A DNA stretch of 64,000 bases from AV40 sp038230255. GTDB lineage: Bacteria; Verrucomicrobiota; Verrucomicrobiia; Chthoniobacterales; UBA10450. Numbering within the stretch: the stretch's first letter is position 1; the number at the start of each line of letters is the position of its first letter. Under the pieces are notes generated by a model. It worked only from the letters and a program-made list of their open reading frames with translations, had not been told where the DNA came from and did no database searches. Positions 35,891-45,624 of this stretch are shown here, in pieces. The stretch covers positions 310,001 to 374,000 of the forward strand of contig JBBRNP010000002.1 in NCBI GenBank assembly GCA_038230255.1, read 5' to 3'. The translations under genes were made by a program, and so were the position numbers.

Positions 35891-36751
35891 ATGTCCTCCA
35901 GAAACGTGATTAGAATCGCTGTCTTCATCATTGGTCTATATTCGTCATCGGCTCCGGCTTTGGCCGCCAGTTGCGTGTGGAAAGTCACCGCCAGTGACGG
36001 GCATTCTCTTTACCTCGGAGGCTCGTTTCACGCCCTTCGGCCGAGCGATTATCCTCTTCCACGCGAATACAACCGCGCGTTCGACGCATCGTCACGACTC
36101 GCTTTCGAAGACGACCCCAAAGCGGCTGACGCCGCTTTCAAGGCATTAATGAAAGCGGGCGAGTACCCGAAAGGCGATAGTTTGAAGAATCACGTGGATC
36201 CTCGCACTTACGCTTATCTTCGCCGGTTCTTCTCAGTCGTTAATGTGCCGGAAGAAAAGTTTTCGCGATATCGTCCCTGGCTTCTTGATATCATCCTGAG
36301 TGCACCGCCGCCTGAGTACTACAAATTGGGCGTCGAAAGATTTTTACAGAACCGAGCTCAATCAACGTCGAAGCCGATCGCAGGGCTCGAATCAACGCGC
36401 GAGCACAACGGCGTCTTTACCGGTCTTACTGATAGACAGGCGGAAGCGTTGCTATTGACGCTTTTTATCAATGCCGGCCGGGAAGAGAGCAAGACGGTCA
36501 ACATGTTCGCAGCGTGGCGCCGCGGCGATTCGGAATTGCTTGCGCGCAAAACGCGCGAATCGTTCGGCGATTTTCCATACATGGCCGAACGATTGCTCGA
36601 CGCGCGGAATCGCAATTGGATTCCAAAAATCGAAAATTACCTTCAGAGCGGCCAAACTTACTTTGTTGTCGTGGGCGCGGCGCACATGGGCGGATCGAAT
36701 GGCCTCGTCTCCTTGCTGAAGCAGCGTGGATACAAAGTGGAGCAACTTTGA
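35891..36751 (+). CDS. TraB/GumN family protein
   Basis: About 286 residues with a signal peptide (ending SAPALA-AS). TraB/GumN features are visible: a SLYLGGSFHALRPSDY start, PIAGLES, LLDARNRNWIPKIENYL and VVVGAAHMGGSNGLVSLLKQRGY. The family resembles TIKI-type metalloproteases and may be proteolytic, but bacterial function is not proven. It stands alone between two transcription units. Confidence 0.88.
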   Translation: MSSRNVIRIAVFIIGLYSSSAPALAASCVWKVTASDGHSLYLGGSFHALRPSDYPLPREYNRAFDASSRLAFEDDPKAADAAFKALMKAGEYPKGDSLKNHVDPRTYAYLRRFFSVVNVPEEKFSRYRPWLLDIILSAPPPEYYKLGVERFLQNRAQSTSKPIAGLESTREHNGVFTGLTDRQAEALLLTLFINAGREESKTVNMFAAWRRGDSELLARKTRESFGDFPYMAERLLDARNRNWIPKIENYLQSGQTYFVVVGAAHMGGSNGLVSLLKQRGYKVEQL

Positions 36752-36834
36752 TACGGCAAGTGTGGTCGGCCTGCTAAAAGGCGATTCGAAGTTTTTCCTT
36801 TCGTAAATTCTCAGACGTTGTTCTTTGTTCGCCG

Positions 36835-38457
36835 ATGGCTGAGCCTCAGCGAGTAAGTACCCGCGCGACCGGTATCGTCGGTATCGCGATTCTGTGCAGC
36901 CGTGTGCTCGGCCTGATTCGCGAAGTCGTTTTTGCCGCGCTTTTCGGAGCGGGAAGGAATCTGGACGCGTTTTTAATGGCGTTCCGGGTGCCAAACATGT
37001 TGCGCGATCTTTTCGCGGAGGGCGCGCTTTCGACCGCTTTCATCACGACGTTCTCAAAAAAGATCGCGACCGAAGGCGACGCCTCGGCCTGGCGACTGGC
37101 AAGCAAAGTGGCGACGCTGACGGTGGTTTTCATGAGCGCGGTTACGTTGCTCGGAATCTTGTTTGCGCCGCAACTGATTCAACTGATGACGTGGGGAAGC
37201 TGGTCGCCAGAAAAAACCGCCATCACCATTTTGCTCACGCGCATCATGTGGCCCTTCATTCTGTTGGTGTCGTTGGCCGCGCTCGTCATGGGAATGCTGA
37301 ACGCCAAGCATGTTTTCGGTATGCCGGCAATGGCTTCCAGTTTCTTCAACCTTGGTTCAATCGTCGGCGGTGTTGCGCTTTGTTATTGGTTCGACCCACA
37401 AATCGATTGGCGCCATCCGCATTTTGGTGAACGCGGCCTGATCGGTTTGGCGATCGGAACTTTGATCGGCGGACTCTTGCAACTGATCGTTCAATTCCCC
37501 CCGCTTCGGCGCGTTGGATTCAAATTCCGCCCCGACTTCAACTGGCGCGATCCGGGCGTGCGAATCATTCTTGCGTTGATGGGGCCGGCCACGATCGCGG
37601 CCAGCGCTGTGCAAATCAACGTGCTGGTCAACAGTGGATTCGCGGCGCGCCTCGGTGACGGACCGGTCAGTTGGCTCAACATCGCCTTTCGCTTGATGCA
37701 ATTGCCGCTCGGCATTTTCGGTGTGGCCGTCGCAACGGTTACGCTTCCTCTCATTTCGCGCAGCGCCGCGGTCGGCAATACCGCCGGCTTCCGCTCTGCC
37801 TTGGCTCATTCCATTCGACTTGTTTTACTGCTCACGATTCCGGCGGCGATTGGTTTGATTATCCTGGCCGAGCCAATCATCCGTTTGATTTACGAACATG
37901 GCCGCTTCACACCCGCCGCAACCGAGCAAACTGCGGTGGCGCTTCGCTTTTATGCCATTGGCCTAGCCGGATATTCTGCCGACAAAGTTCTCGCGCCGGC
38001 GTTTTACGCGCTCGACCGGCGCTACATCCCGATGTTCGTGACGATGACTTCAATTGCCATTAATTTTTGTCTCAACTGGTTTTTCACTTTCTATCTCAAC
38101 TGGGGGCACCGCGGGCTCGCTTTTTCTACGAGCATGGTCGCGATCACGAATTTTCTTTTACTCTATTCGATGATGCGCCATTACACCGGCCGGCTCGAGA
38201 CCGGTACGATGCTGCTCACGGTCGGGAAACTATTAATCGCGGGCGCGGTGCTCGCCGGGATTTGCTGGCTGGCCTGGAGGTCCTTTTTCGCAACGCACGC
38301 ACACGTTTCTGTCTGGCAGAATGCGATTGCGATCGTGATTACTATCGTGGTCGGCGCGGCGGCGTTCTTTAGCGCGGCCTACTTGCTGCGTGTCGCCGAA
38401 GTACAAGACGTTGTCGATCTCGTCCGGCGGAAGTTCGCGTCGGCGAAGTTATCCTAA
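36835..38457 (+). CDS. murJ: Lipid II flippase MurJ
   Basis: About 540 residues, 13-14 predicted membrane helices, and the MOP/MVF-superfamily start SRVLGLIREVVFAALFGAG followed by FRVPNMLRDLFAEGALSTAFI, which is diagnostic for MurJ. It flips lipid II to the periplasmic face for peptidoglycan synthesis. Its stop overlaps the end of the convergent cystathionine gamma-synthase-like gene by 9 bases (38449-38457). Confidence 0.97.
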   Translation: MAEPQRVSTRATGIVGIAILCSRVLGLIREVVFAALFGAGRNLDAFLMAFRVPNMLRDLFAEGALSTAFITTFSKKIATEGDASAWRLASKVATLTVVFMSAVTLLGILFAPQLIQLMTWGSWSPEKTAITILLTRIMWPFILLVSLAALVMGMLNAKHVFGMPAMASSFFNLGSIVGGVALCYWFDPQIDWRHPHFGERGLIGLAIGTLIGGLLQLIVQFPPLRRVGFKFRPDFNWRDPGVRIILALMGPATIAASAVQINVLVNSGFAARLGDGPVSWLNIAFRLMQLPLGIFGVAVATVTLPLISRSAAVGNTAGFRSALAHSIRLVLLLTIPAAIGLIILAEPIIRLIYEHGRFTPAATEQTAVALRFYAIGLAGYSADKVLAPAFYALDRRYIPMFVTMTSIAINFCLNWFFTFYLNWGHRGLAFSTSMVAITNFLLLYSMMRHYTGRLETGTMLLTVGKLLIAGAVLAGICWLAWRSFFATHAHVSVWQNAIAIVITIVVGAAAFFSAAYLLRVAEVQDVVDLVRRKFASAKLS

Positions 38458-39570
38458 CGCTTGATTTAGATCCTCAATCAAGTCGTCGGCATGCTCCAGG
38501 CCGATCGATAATCGAATTAAACCTTCCGGCGATGTCGTGCCTGGACCTTCGATCGACGCGCGATGTTCGATTAAGCTTTCGACGCCGCCCAGGCTGGTCG
38601 CACGAGTAAAAATCTTCGTGTTGGTCGTTACTTTCATTGCCGGTTCGCGGCCACCTTTCACTTCCAACGAAAGCATCCCGCCGAACATCGACATCTGTTT
38701 CTGCGCGATTTTGTGGCCCGGATGCGACGGTAAGCCGGGGTAATGGACGCGCTCGACGTTGCGGTGACCGGCGAGAAATTCTGCCACCTTGGCCGCGTTT
38801 CCCGAATGCGCGCGCATTCGCCACGGCAGGGTGCGCATTCCGCGGAGGATCAACCAGCAGTCGAAGGGCGAAGGGACCGCGCCGCCCTCATATTGAATGT
38901 TCCGAATGCTCTGAAAAAGATCGCTATCGCTTTTCGCGACCACGATTCCGCCGAGAACGTCGCAATGGCCGCCAAAGTATTTCGTCGTGGAGTGAAGAAT
39001 GAAATCGGCGCCGAGATCGAAAGGCCGCTGAAGAATGGGCGCCCAGGTATTGTCGCAAACACAAAGGGCGCCGGCCTCGTGCACAATTTTTGAAATCTCG
39101 GCAAGATCGACAATTTTGAGCAACGGATTGGAGGGCGTTTCCATCCAGGCGATCTTGGTTTTTGGCCGGAGCGCTTTCTTGACCGCGGCCAGGTCGCTCA
39201 TGTCGACGAAATCGGCTTCAAGTCCCCAGCGCAGGAAAATTTCACGAAGCAATCGAGACGTGCCGTAGTAGGCGTCGACGTGGGCAAGGACATGATCGCC
39301 GGGCGCGAGTGCTTGAAAGATTGCTCCAGTGGCGCCGGTTCCGGAGGCGAACGCGGCTGCAGCTGCAGCCAGGCCGCCTTCGAGCGCGCTGACTCCTTCT
39401 TCGAGCGCCTGTCGATTCGGATTGTTGTTGCGGGTGTACATGAATCCGCGCGAGTAGGTGCCTTCCAAATCGCGCTCGAAAGTTGTGGAAAGATGAATGG
39501 GCGCTGAGACTGCGCCGGTGGCGGGGTCAATCCGATGGGCGGCATGCACGGCGAGGGTTTCAATTTTCAT
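38449..39570 (-). CDS. Cystathionine gamma-synthase/lyase family PLP enzyme
   Basis: About 373 residues of the Cys/Met-metabolism PLP family. Evidence: SAPIHLSTTFERD, YTRNNNPNRQALE, the PLP lysine in HSTTKYFGGHCDV, and SLGGVESLIEHRAS near the end. Specific activity (gamma-synthase, gamma-lyase or O-acetylhomoserine sulfhydrylase) cannot be fixed from sequence alone. ATG 39570 (MKIETLAVH) is the family-like start. The 125-base divergent gap to gdhA holds one 10-mer copy. Confidence 0.92.
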   Translation of the reverse strand: MKIETLAVHAAHRIDPATGAVSAPIHLSTTFERDLEGTYSRGFMYTRNNNPNRQALEEGVSALEGGLAAAAAAFASGTGATGAIFQALAPGDHVLAHVDAYYGTSRLLREIFLRWGLEADFVDMSDLAAVKKALRPKTKIAWMETPSNPLLKIVDLAEISKIVHEAGALCVCDNTWAPILQRPFDLGADFILHSTTKYFGGHCDVLGGIVVAKSDSDLFQSIRNIQYEGGAVPSPFDCWLILRGMRTLPWRMRAHSGNAAKVAEFLAGHRNVERVHYPGLPSHPGHKIAQKQMSMFGGMLSLEVKGGREPAMKVTTNTKIFTRATSLGGVESLIEHRASIEGPGTTSPEGLIRLSIGLEHADDLIEDLNQALG

Positions 39571-39695
39571 TGTCGCCCGAGACGTTACGAATGCGCTAAC
39601 GATTGTCGATCTTGCGCCGCTTTGCATTTGACGCGACAATTTTCCAGAGCAAATAGCATCTGCACTTTTCCGGCGGATACACCGCCTCTCGGTTC

Positions 39696-40958
39696 ATGAC
39701 GATTTACGACGACGAAGTTTTTAAAATGGCCTGCGACCAGTTCCAGGTCATTGCCGATTATCTCAGCATCGATAAGAACGATCGCGAACGGTTGATGTAT
39801 CCGAAGCGCGCGATCGCCGTCACGTTACCAGTGCACATGGACGATGGCAGCACGCGAACATTTCAGGGTTACCGTGTCCAACATCACCTCACACTTGGAC
39901 CTACCAAGGGAGGGACACGCTTCGCCCCGTCATTGTCGATGGGCGAAACAGCCGCGCTCGCGATGTGGATGAGCTGGAAATGCGCGTTGGCGAATTTGCC
40001 TTACGGCGGCGCCAAAGGCGGCATCGCTTGCGATCCATCCAAGTTGTCGCGCGGCGAACTCGAGGCCGTCTCGCGTCGTTACATGCAGGAAATGATTCCG
40101 TTCGTCGGCCCGCACACCGATGTGATGGGCCCTGACATGGGCACCAACGAACAGGTGATGGCCTGGTTCATGGACACGTATTCGGTTTATCACGGATATT
40201 CCGTGAACGAGATCGTCACCGGCAAACCGGTTTCGATTGGCGGCACCGAAGGCCGTCGGGAATCAACCGGTCGCGGCGTCGTCTATTTAATCGAGCGCGC
40301 GCTCGATATGTTGAAGATCGACGCGGAGAAATGCACCGCCATCGTCCAGGGCTTCGGAAACGTCGGCGCAGTCGCCGCACTTTCGCTTGCCTACAAGAGC
40401 GGCGTCAAAGTTATCGGAATTAGCGATGCTTACGCCGCGATTTACAATCCCAAAGGAATCGACATGCAGGCGGCGGAACAACATGTTTTGAAAAAAGGAA
40501 ATCTGCGCGCGTTTCACGAAGCCGATCATGTGGACCCAAAGGATCTGCTCACCATGCCCTGCGATATCCTCGTTCCGGCAGCAGTTGATCGAGTGATTAA
40601 CGGAGAGAACGCCGACAAAATAAAATGTCGGATCCTGGCCGAAGGCGCGAACGGCCCGACCTCGCCTGAAGCCGATCTAATTTTGGAAAAACGCTGGGAC
40701 GAAATTTTTGTCATCCCCGATATCCTGTGCAACGCCGGCGGGGTCATCGTTTCCTATTTTGAATGGGTCCAGGGTCTGCAGGCATTCATGTGGTCCGAAA
40801 CCGAAGTGACCGATAAGCTTTTCCGGATTCTGGAACATTCGTTTACCCAAGTGATCAAACGCGCCAAAGCACACAAGATTTCTCACCGAACGGCTGCAAT
40901 GGCGATCGGTGTCGAACGGGTGATGAAGGCGAAAAAAATGCGCGGCCTCTTCCCATGA
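39696..40958 (+). CDS. gdhA: Glutamate dehydrogenase (Glu/Leu/Phe/Val family)
   Basis: About 420 residues, typical of the short hexameric class. Seen: GYRVQHHLTLGPTKGGTRF, the catalytic lysine in LPYGGAKGGIACDP, GPDMGTNEQVMAW, the Rossmann GFGNVG, and EGANGPTSPEAD. It interconverts glutamate and 2-oxoglutarate plus ammonia with NAD(P). Cofactor choice cannot be read with certainty. It is monocistronic. Confidence 0.95.
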   Translation: MTIYDDEVFKMACDQFQVIADYLSIDKNDRERLMYPKRAIAVTLPVHMDDGSTRTFQGYRVQHHLTLGPTKGGTRFAPSLSMGETAALAMWMSWKCALANLPYGGAKGGIACDPSKLSRGELEAVSRRYMQEMIPFVGPHTDVMGPDMGTNEQVMAWFMDTYSVYHGYSVNEIVTGKPVSIGGTEGRRESTGRGVVYLIERALDMLKIDAEKCTAIVQGFGNVGAVAALSLAYKSGVKVIGISDAYAAIYNPKGIDMQAAEQHVLKKGNLRAFHEADHVDPKDLLTMPCDILVPAAVDRVINGENADKIKCRILAEGANGPTSPEADLILEKRWDEIFVIPDILCNAGGVIVSYFEWVQGLQAFMWSETEVTDKLFRILEHSFTQVIKRAKAHKISHRTAAMAIGVERVMKAKKMRGLFP

Positions 40959-41014
40959 GGCGTGATTATCTGGCGGATTGACGCCGCACAAAATTCTGCG
41001 CTGAATTGATTTCC

Positions 41015-41926
41015 ATGGCTGCGGCATCTCTGCGGGCTCTTCTCAACCGCTCGATTGATTATGCGGGGATGTTTCCGCCGTGCAGTCTGGAGCTCGGACC
41101 GTCGCTCAAGAACCAGGCGGAGTATGTACGCACAAATGATTCCTGGATGCTGTCGACGTTTGTCTTGCCAGTCGCGAAATTTGCCGACGCGGCAGAGTCG
41201 ATTTCGCAATTCGACAAGCACCATCCATTGCGCGTTTACGCTTTGGGCGCGAAGACCGAAAATGCCAAAGATTTTTTCAACGAGCTGAAGAATGCGGTCG
41301 AAGTAATCCGTTCGTTTCAAAAACAGCATCTCGATCGTGTCTCCGTCGTTCAGCTCGAAATGCTTGCTCCGGCGGATGTCGATCTTGCAAAACTGAACGA
41401 GGTGGTCGGTTTGATTGGTGATTTGAAGCTGCAAACATTCTGGGAAACCCCGGCCGAATCGGCGGAGCAAACGATCGCTATGCTCGCGCGAGCGAAACAA
41501 CCGGCATTTGGTTACAAACTGCGAACGGGCGGGGTGACGGTGGATGCCTTTCCCAACTCGGTGCAGATCACGCGGGCCATCCTTGCATCAACCAAACACC
41601 ATGTTCCAATCAAGTTCACCGCGGGATTGCATCATCCTGTTCGGAAATTTCGCGATGAAGTGAAAACCGAGATGCACGGATTTTTGAATGTGCTCGGGGC
41701 CGGTGTTCTTTCGGCTGAGCATCATTGGGACGAAGCTCAAACCATTGAGATGCTCGAGGACCAACGCGCTGATTCATTCGAATTTCACGATACCGTCTTT
41801 GCCTGGCGCGATTGGGAAATCACTCTCGACCGGATTAAAGCGCGCCGAAAATTCGTGACTTCGTTCGGGAGCTGCAGTTTCGACGAGCCGCGCGAGGATT
41901 TGCGCGCATCGGATCTTCTTTCTTGA
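41015..41926 (+). CDS. Conserved protein of unknown function next to fumarylacetoacetase
   Basis: About 303 residues. I do not assign it to a named family. It begins with a recognisable conserved-looking block (RSIDYAGMFPPCSLEL) and has alternating strand/helix pieces suggestive of an alpha/beta barrel (QLEMLAP, FGYKLRTGG, PIKFTAGLHHPV). It ends in FGSCSFDEPRED. No signal or membrane helix. ATG 41015 is used rather than a TTG three codons upstream. Its stop TGA shares a base with the fumarylacetoacetase ATG (TGATG), so they are coupled and probably work in one pathway. Confidence 0.75.
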   Translation: MAAASLRALLNRSIDYAGMFPPCSLELGPSLKNQAEYVRTNDSWMLSTFVLPVAKFADAAESISQFDKHHPLRVYALGAKTENAKDFFNELKNAVEVIRSFQKQHLDRVSVVQLEMLAPADVDLAKLNEVVGLIGDLKLQTFWETPAESAEQTIAMLARAKQPAFGYKLRTGGVTVDAFPNSVQITRAILASTKHHVPIKFTAGLHHPVRKFRDEVKTEMHGFLNVLGAGVLSAEHHWDEAQTIEMLEDQRADSFEFHDTVFAWRDWEITLDRIKARRKFVTSFGSCSFDEPREDLRASDLLS

Positions 41927-43179
41927 TGGCGCTCAAATCCTTCATCGACGTTCCAGGCGATTCGCATTTTCCGCTGGAGAATCTTCCGTTCGGCGTTTTC
42001 AAACCACGCGACGGCGCAGCGCGGGTCGGCGTCGCGCTCGGTGAGTACGTCGTCGATCTTTCCGTCCTGGAAGAAGCGGGACAATTCCGCGATCTACAAA
42101 GCCGAGAATTATTTTCACAGGATTCTTTGAATGGATTTCTCGCACTCGGTCGTCCGGCGTGGCGCAAAGTGCGCGAGATTCTGCAAAGAGTCCTTTCGAC
42201 GGAGACGCCGACGTTGCGTGACGACAAGAAATTGCGCGAGCGCGTGTTCCATCGGCAGGCCGATGTTGTGATGCAGTTACCGGTCAAAATCGGCAACTAC
42301 ACTGATTTTTATTCTTCCTATCACCACGCGCACAATGTCGGCACGATGTTGCGCGGGCCGGAGAATGCGCTGATGCCCAATTGGAAATGGTTGCCGGTGG
42401 CGTATCACGGCCGTGCCAGTTCAATAGTTGTGAGTGGAGCAGAGGTGCGGCGGCCACAAGGGCAAATCAAGCCACCCGATACAGCGACGCCGATCTTTGG
42501 CGCGACCAAAAGTTTGGATTACGAATTGGAGATGGCGTTTTTGATTGGCCCGGGTAATTCGTTAGGCCAACCGGTACCGATCGATCGTGCGCCCGATCAC
42601 ATTTTCGGTTTGGTTCTGATGAACGACTGGAGTGCACGCGACATCCAGGCCTGGGAATATCAACCGCTCGGCCCGTTTCTGGCCAAAAACTTTTGCACCA
42701 GCATTTCGCCCTGGGTCGTAACGTTGGAAGCGTTGGAGCCATTTCGGAAGCCGTTGCCGCCGCAAAATCCCGAACCACTGTCTTACCTTCGCGCGAAGAG
42801 CGATTTCACGTTCGACATTCAACTCGAAGCGAAGTTGCAGACGTCGAAGATGAAATCGCCCCACACGATTACGCGGACGAATTTCCAAAATCTTTATTGG
42901 AGCATTTCGCAGCAACTCGCGCATCACGCCGTTGGCGGGTGCAATCTTCAACCCGGCGACTTGCTCGCGAGCGGAACGATTAGTGGCTCGGACGAACAAT
43001 CTCGCGGATGCATGCTCGAGTTGACCTGGCGCGGCGCGAATCCGTTGAAATTGCCGAACGATGAGTCCCGCAAATGGCTCGAGGACGGGGACACCCTCGC
43101 GATTACGGGTTGGTGTCAGGGTGATGATTATCGCGTCGGCTTCGGTGAAGTGAGCGGACGAGTGCTTCCGGCGAGCTGA
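41926..43179 (+). CDS. fahA: Fumarylacetoacetase
   Basis: About 417 residues. An N-terminal SH3-like domain (FPLENLPFGVF) precedes the FAH catalytic domain with YTDFYSSYHHAHNVGTM, YHGRASSIVVSG, LDYELEMAFLIG, MNDWSARDIQAWEYQPLGPF and GTISGSDEQSRGCMLEL. It cleaves fumarylacetoacetate to fumarate and acetoacetate, the last step of tyrosine breakdown. It sits in a string of overlapping genes; no homogentisate dioxygenase is in the window. Confidence 0.96.
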   Translation: MALKSFIDVPGDSHFPLENLPFGVFKPRDGAARVGVALGEYVVDLSVLEEAGQFRDLQSRELFSQDSLNGFLALGRPAWRKVREILQRVLSTETPTLRDDKKLRERVFHRQADVVMQLPVKIGNYTDFYSSYHHAHNVGTMLRGPENALMPNWKWLPVAYHGRASSIVVSGAEVRRPQGQIKPPDTATPIFGATKSLDYELEMAFLIGPGNSLGQPVPIDRAPDHIFGLVLMNDWSARDIQAWEYQPLGPFLAKNFCTSISPWVVTLEALEPFRKPLPPQNPEPLSYLRAKSDFTFDIQLEAKLQTSKMKSPHTITRTNFQNLYWSISQQLAHHAVGGCNLQPGDLLASGTISGSDEQSRGCMLELTWRGANPLKLPNDESRKWLEDGDTLAITGWCQGDDYRVGFGEVSGRVLPAS

Positions 43180-43763
43180 TGTCGATCTTAGCGCGTCGAC
43201 TCGCCGTTATTGTTTCATGGATCGGGCATCCGTTGGTCTTTGTCACCATCAGCGTGGGGATTGTTCTCGCGACCCAGCTCGCCTCACGCAGAGCGATGGA
43301 GTTGATCGGCGCTCTCTTTCTCGCCGTGATCGCGCCGACGGGCGTTTTGCTTTTCCTTGGCGTCCGTTCCGGTCGATGGGGCGATGCCGACGTTTCCGTC
43401 CACGAAGAGCGAAAACATTTTTATCCCATCGCAATTCCGCTCTCCGCTCTCGGCACAATCGTAATGTGGCTGGCGAATGCGCCGCGTTACATTCTTCGCG
43501 GTGGCGTGATCACGCTCCTATTGCTGGTCGCTGCCGCGGTCACAAATCATTGGTCCAAAATTTCACTCCACACTTTGTTTGCGACTTACTGCACAATGAT
43601 CCTTTTTCGGGTGAATCTGTTTTGTGGTTCGGCGGCGTTGATTCTGGCAGGACTCGTTTTCTGGTCGCGACTATTTCTTTCGCGACACACGATTTCTGAA
43701 AACATCAGCGGCGTCGCGCTCGGTGCCGTTGGCGGAATTGCCACGGCCTGGATGTCGATCTAA
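43179..43763 (+). CDS. PAP2-like integral membrane protein
   Basis: About 194 residues with about six membrane helices. The end resembles PAP2 phosphatases: KISLH in place of PSGH, and SRLFLSRHTISE, which fits SR-x5-H-x3 with Glu instead of the final Asp. The EERKHFYP segment may be the first phosphate-binding motif. The ATG shares its A with the fahA TGA (TGATG), and the start codon itself lies in a 10-mer copy (43180-43189). Activity is uncertain given the altered motifs. Confidence 0.65.
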   Translation: MSILARRLAVIVSWIGHPLVFVTISVGIVLATQLASRRAMELIGALFLAVIAPTGVLLFLGVRSGRWGDADVSVHEERKHFYPIAIPLSALGTIVMWLANAPRYILRGGVITLLLLVAAAVTNHWSKISLHTLFATYCTMILFRVNLFCGSAALILAGLVFWSRLFLSRHTISENISGVALGAVGGIATAWMSI

Positions 43764-43823
43764 CGATTTGTAATGCAGCCGTACGCGCCGAGAGCATTTC
43801 GTTTTATTGAACTGCTAAAGGTC

Positions 43824-43842
43824 GGTCCAAACCGGACTGGCA
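43824..43842 (+). repeat. GTCCGAGCCGG palindromic repeat, copy 4
   Basis: GGTCCAAACCGGACTGGCA just upstream of the next gene. Its presence argues that the following reading frame starts after it (ATG 43854) and not at an earlier ATG (43773). Confidence 0.65.
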
Positions 43843-43853
43843 CGACGTGGCGG

Positions 43854-44243
43854 ATGAAGCTTTACGGCATTGCCTGCAATGGAGAACTGCCACGCGCGTC
43901 GTTGTTGGGCGTTGCGCGCAGAATTGCTGCGGAGCAATTGGCGAAAGAAAAAGTAAACAACTACGGAGTCGGATTCATCGGCGTTCATGATGGCCGCGAC
44001 GCGGCATTTGTGTTTGTCGATTTTTGGGGAAATGAGAACGAGCTGTTTCACCGCGTGTTTCTTTCCCGCGGCAGCAACCCGGAGAAATTGGCGCCCGCGG
44101 AACCGGCAGATTCGTCGGTGTGCGTTTGGGACCTGCATTTGCAATCCTTCGAGCGCGCGGCTTGGATCAAGCACGTCCTGCGCAAACCTGATGCCCCCGA
44201 TTTCGACAGCTATCTGGCCGAACATTTGTGCGAGGATGCCTGA
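43854..44243 (+). CDS. Conserved hypothetical protein
   Basis: About 129 residues, soluble, no signal peptide. It reads as one compact alpha/beta domain: MKLYGIACNGELPR start, NNYGVGFIGVHDGRDAAFVFVDFW with strong beta character, then SSVCVWDLHLQSFERAAWIKHVL. I recognise it only as a conserved pattern without known function. It follows the PAP2-like gene and precedes a stand-alone receiver with little space. Confidence 0.7.
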   Translation: MKLYGIACNGELPRASLLGVARRIAAEQLAKEKVNNYGVGFIGVHDGRDAAFVFVDFWGNENELFHRVFLSRGSNPEKLAPAEPADSSVCVWDLHLQSFERAAWIKHVLRKPDAPDFDSYLAEHLCEDA

Positions 44244-44278
44244 GTTCTGGCCCAATGAGTGCTGGAAAGGGCAAGACC

Positions 44279-44647
44279 ATGAGCGCCCGAATCCTCCACG
44301 TGGACGATGATCCCGATATTCGACTATTGATCTCGGCGTCACTGCACGAGTTTGGCTATGTCGTAGCGACGGCTGGAACGAACGCGGAAGCGTTGGAATT
44401 AGCCAGACAGTTGAAATTCGACCTCTGCATTTTGGACGTGAAGCTTCCGGATGGCAGCGGCATCGAATTGTGCCAACAGATCCAGAAACTGCAGCCGGGC
44501 GTGCCGTCGCTTTATTATTCTGCTTATGCCAGCGACGAGGAACAGGAAGCCGCGCTCTCAGTCTGTGGCGACGCTTATCTCAAGAAGCCGGTCTCGGCTG
44601 CTAAATTGGAAGAAACGATCGCGGAATTGCTGAACGCAAAAGTCTGA
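44279..44647 (+). CDS. Stand-alone response regulator receiver
   Basis: About 122 residues forming one CheY-like domain: acidic pair in LHVDDDPD, phospho-acceptor in LCILDVKLPDGSG, and the switch Lys in YLKKPV. There is no output domain. The Shine-Dalgarno GGAAAGGG before ATG 44279 decides the start over an ATG eight codons earlier. The partner kinase is not adjacent. Confidence 0.93.
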   Translation: MSARILHVDDDPDIRLLISASLHEFGYVVATAGTNAEALELARQLKFDLCILDVKLPDGSGIELCQQIQKLQPGVPSLYYSAYASDEEQEAALSVCGDAYLKKPVSAAKLEETIAELLNAKV

Positions 44648-44664
44648 CGCGGCGGGCAACGGCT

Positions 44665-45426
44665 CTATTGCAGCCGATAAAACGCGGGAATGAAGTAAAA
44701 CTTCACGTGCGTTGCGGAATCAACAGGCCTTCCATTACGATAGGCCGGTAAGCAAAGCCACTGCTGAGCTATCTTAACCGCCTCTTCGCCATAGGCCTTT
44801 TTGTCCGCAGGGTCCACTCGTTCGAGCCGGACATCTTTGATCTTACCTGCAGCGTCAACGTTGAGTAACAGGTCTGCGATACCGGGCTTGTCATCGGTCA
44901 TCCAGGATCCAAACGGATCTTTCAGTTTTGCGTAATCGTAGTTTTTGCCCGGTAACCAAATTGGCTGAGGAGCGATGAAGTCGCTTTCTTTCTGTAACTC
45001 TGGGAGCTCCTGGTTTGCGAAAATTCGCAGATGTGGTTTGCCGTCCGTGACGCTAAACGCGAGCGTTCCATAGAACCAGGCCCAAGCGTGTTGACGATTG
45101 TAAACCGCCGGGATGAAACGCGCTTCCGAGAGTCTTTGGCGCAGTTCGTCGCGTAACGGTTCGGTCTCCTTGGTCATCCCCCAGACTTTAGAATAGGAAG
45201 GAAATCCATTTGGATCGACGCGTGCCATGAAGAACAACGCGCCATGCTTCACACCGCGCCCCATCACATGTTTCGTGTTGATCAAATTCACCAGCGAGCG
45301 CGGACCGGAACCGACCAAAGCGGGGTGCATGCTGGAAGAATCTTGCGCGCAAAGTGAGCTGCTGCTTCCTGCTGCAATCGCAATAAGCGCCACCAACGTT
45401 TTCGCGAATTGAGGGGTAGTATTCAT
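44665..45426 (-). CDS. Secreted protein with TonB C-terminal-like domain
   Basis: About 253 residues with a signal peptide (about 1-28, ending SLCAQ). No family is assigned with confidence. The C-terminal piece (LLLNVDAAGKIKDVRLERVDP, then AYGEEAVKIAQQWLCLPAYRNGRPV) has the pattern of the TonB C-terminal fold, where bacterial proteins relate a gene-derived value to a product. Start ATG 45426. It is convergent with the receiver gene and has no operon partner. Confidence 0.65.
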   Translation of the reverse strand: MNTTPQFAKTLVALIAIAAGSSSSLCAQDSSSMHPALVGSGPRSLVNLINTKHVMGRGVKHGALFFMARVDPNGFPSYSKVWGMTKETEPLRDELRQRLSEARFIPAVYNRQHAWAWFYGTLAFSVTDGKPHLRIFANQELPELQKESDFIAPQPIWLPGKNYDYAKLKDPFGSWMTDDKPGIADLLLNVDAAGKIKDVRLERVDPADKKAYGEEAVKIAQQWLCLPAYRNGRPVDSATHVKFYFIPAFYRLQ

Positions 45427-45551
45427 AAGCAACGGGGGTTTTTAATGAGAATCGAAAAATCGCATTTATCGGTCGTTTCTGCGACCAAAAAAAGCGCCTC
45501 GAATGTCGAGTTGGTCACGAGGGACTTGCTGTGTTTTACTTCCGACGTCGA

Positions 45552-45624
<73 letters not shown>

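Noticed and set aside
43773..43853. Upstream start giving a 156-residue version of the 43854 gene
   Set aside because: The extra N-terminus is encoded by the GTCCGAGCCGG repeat and looks unlike protein.
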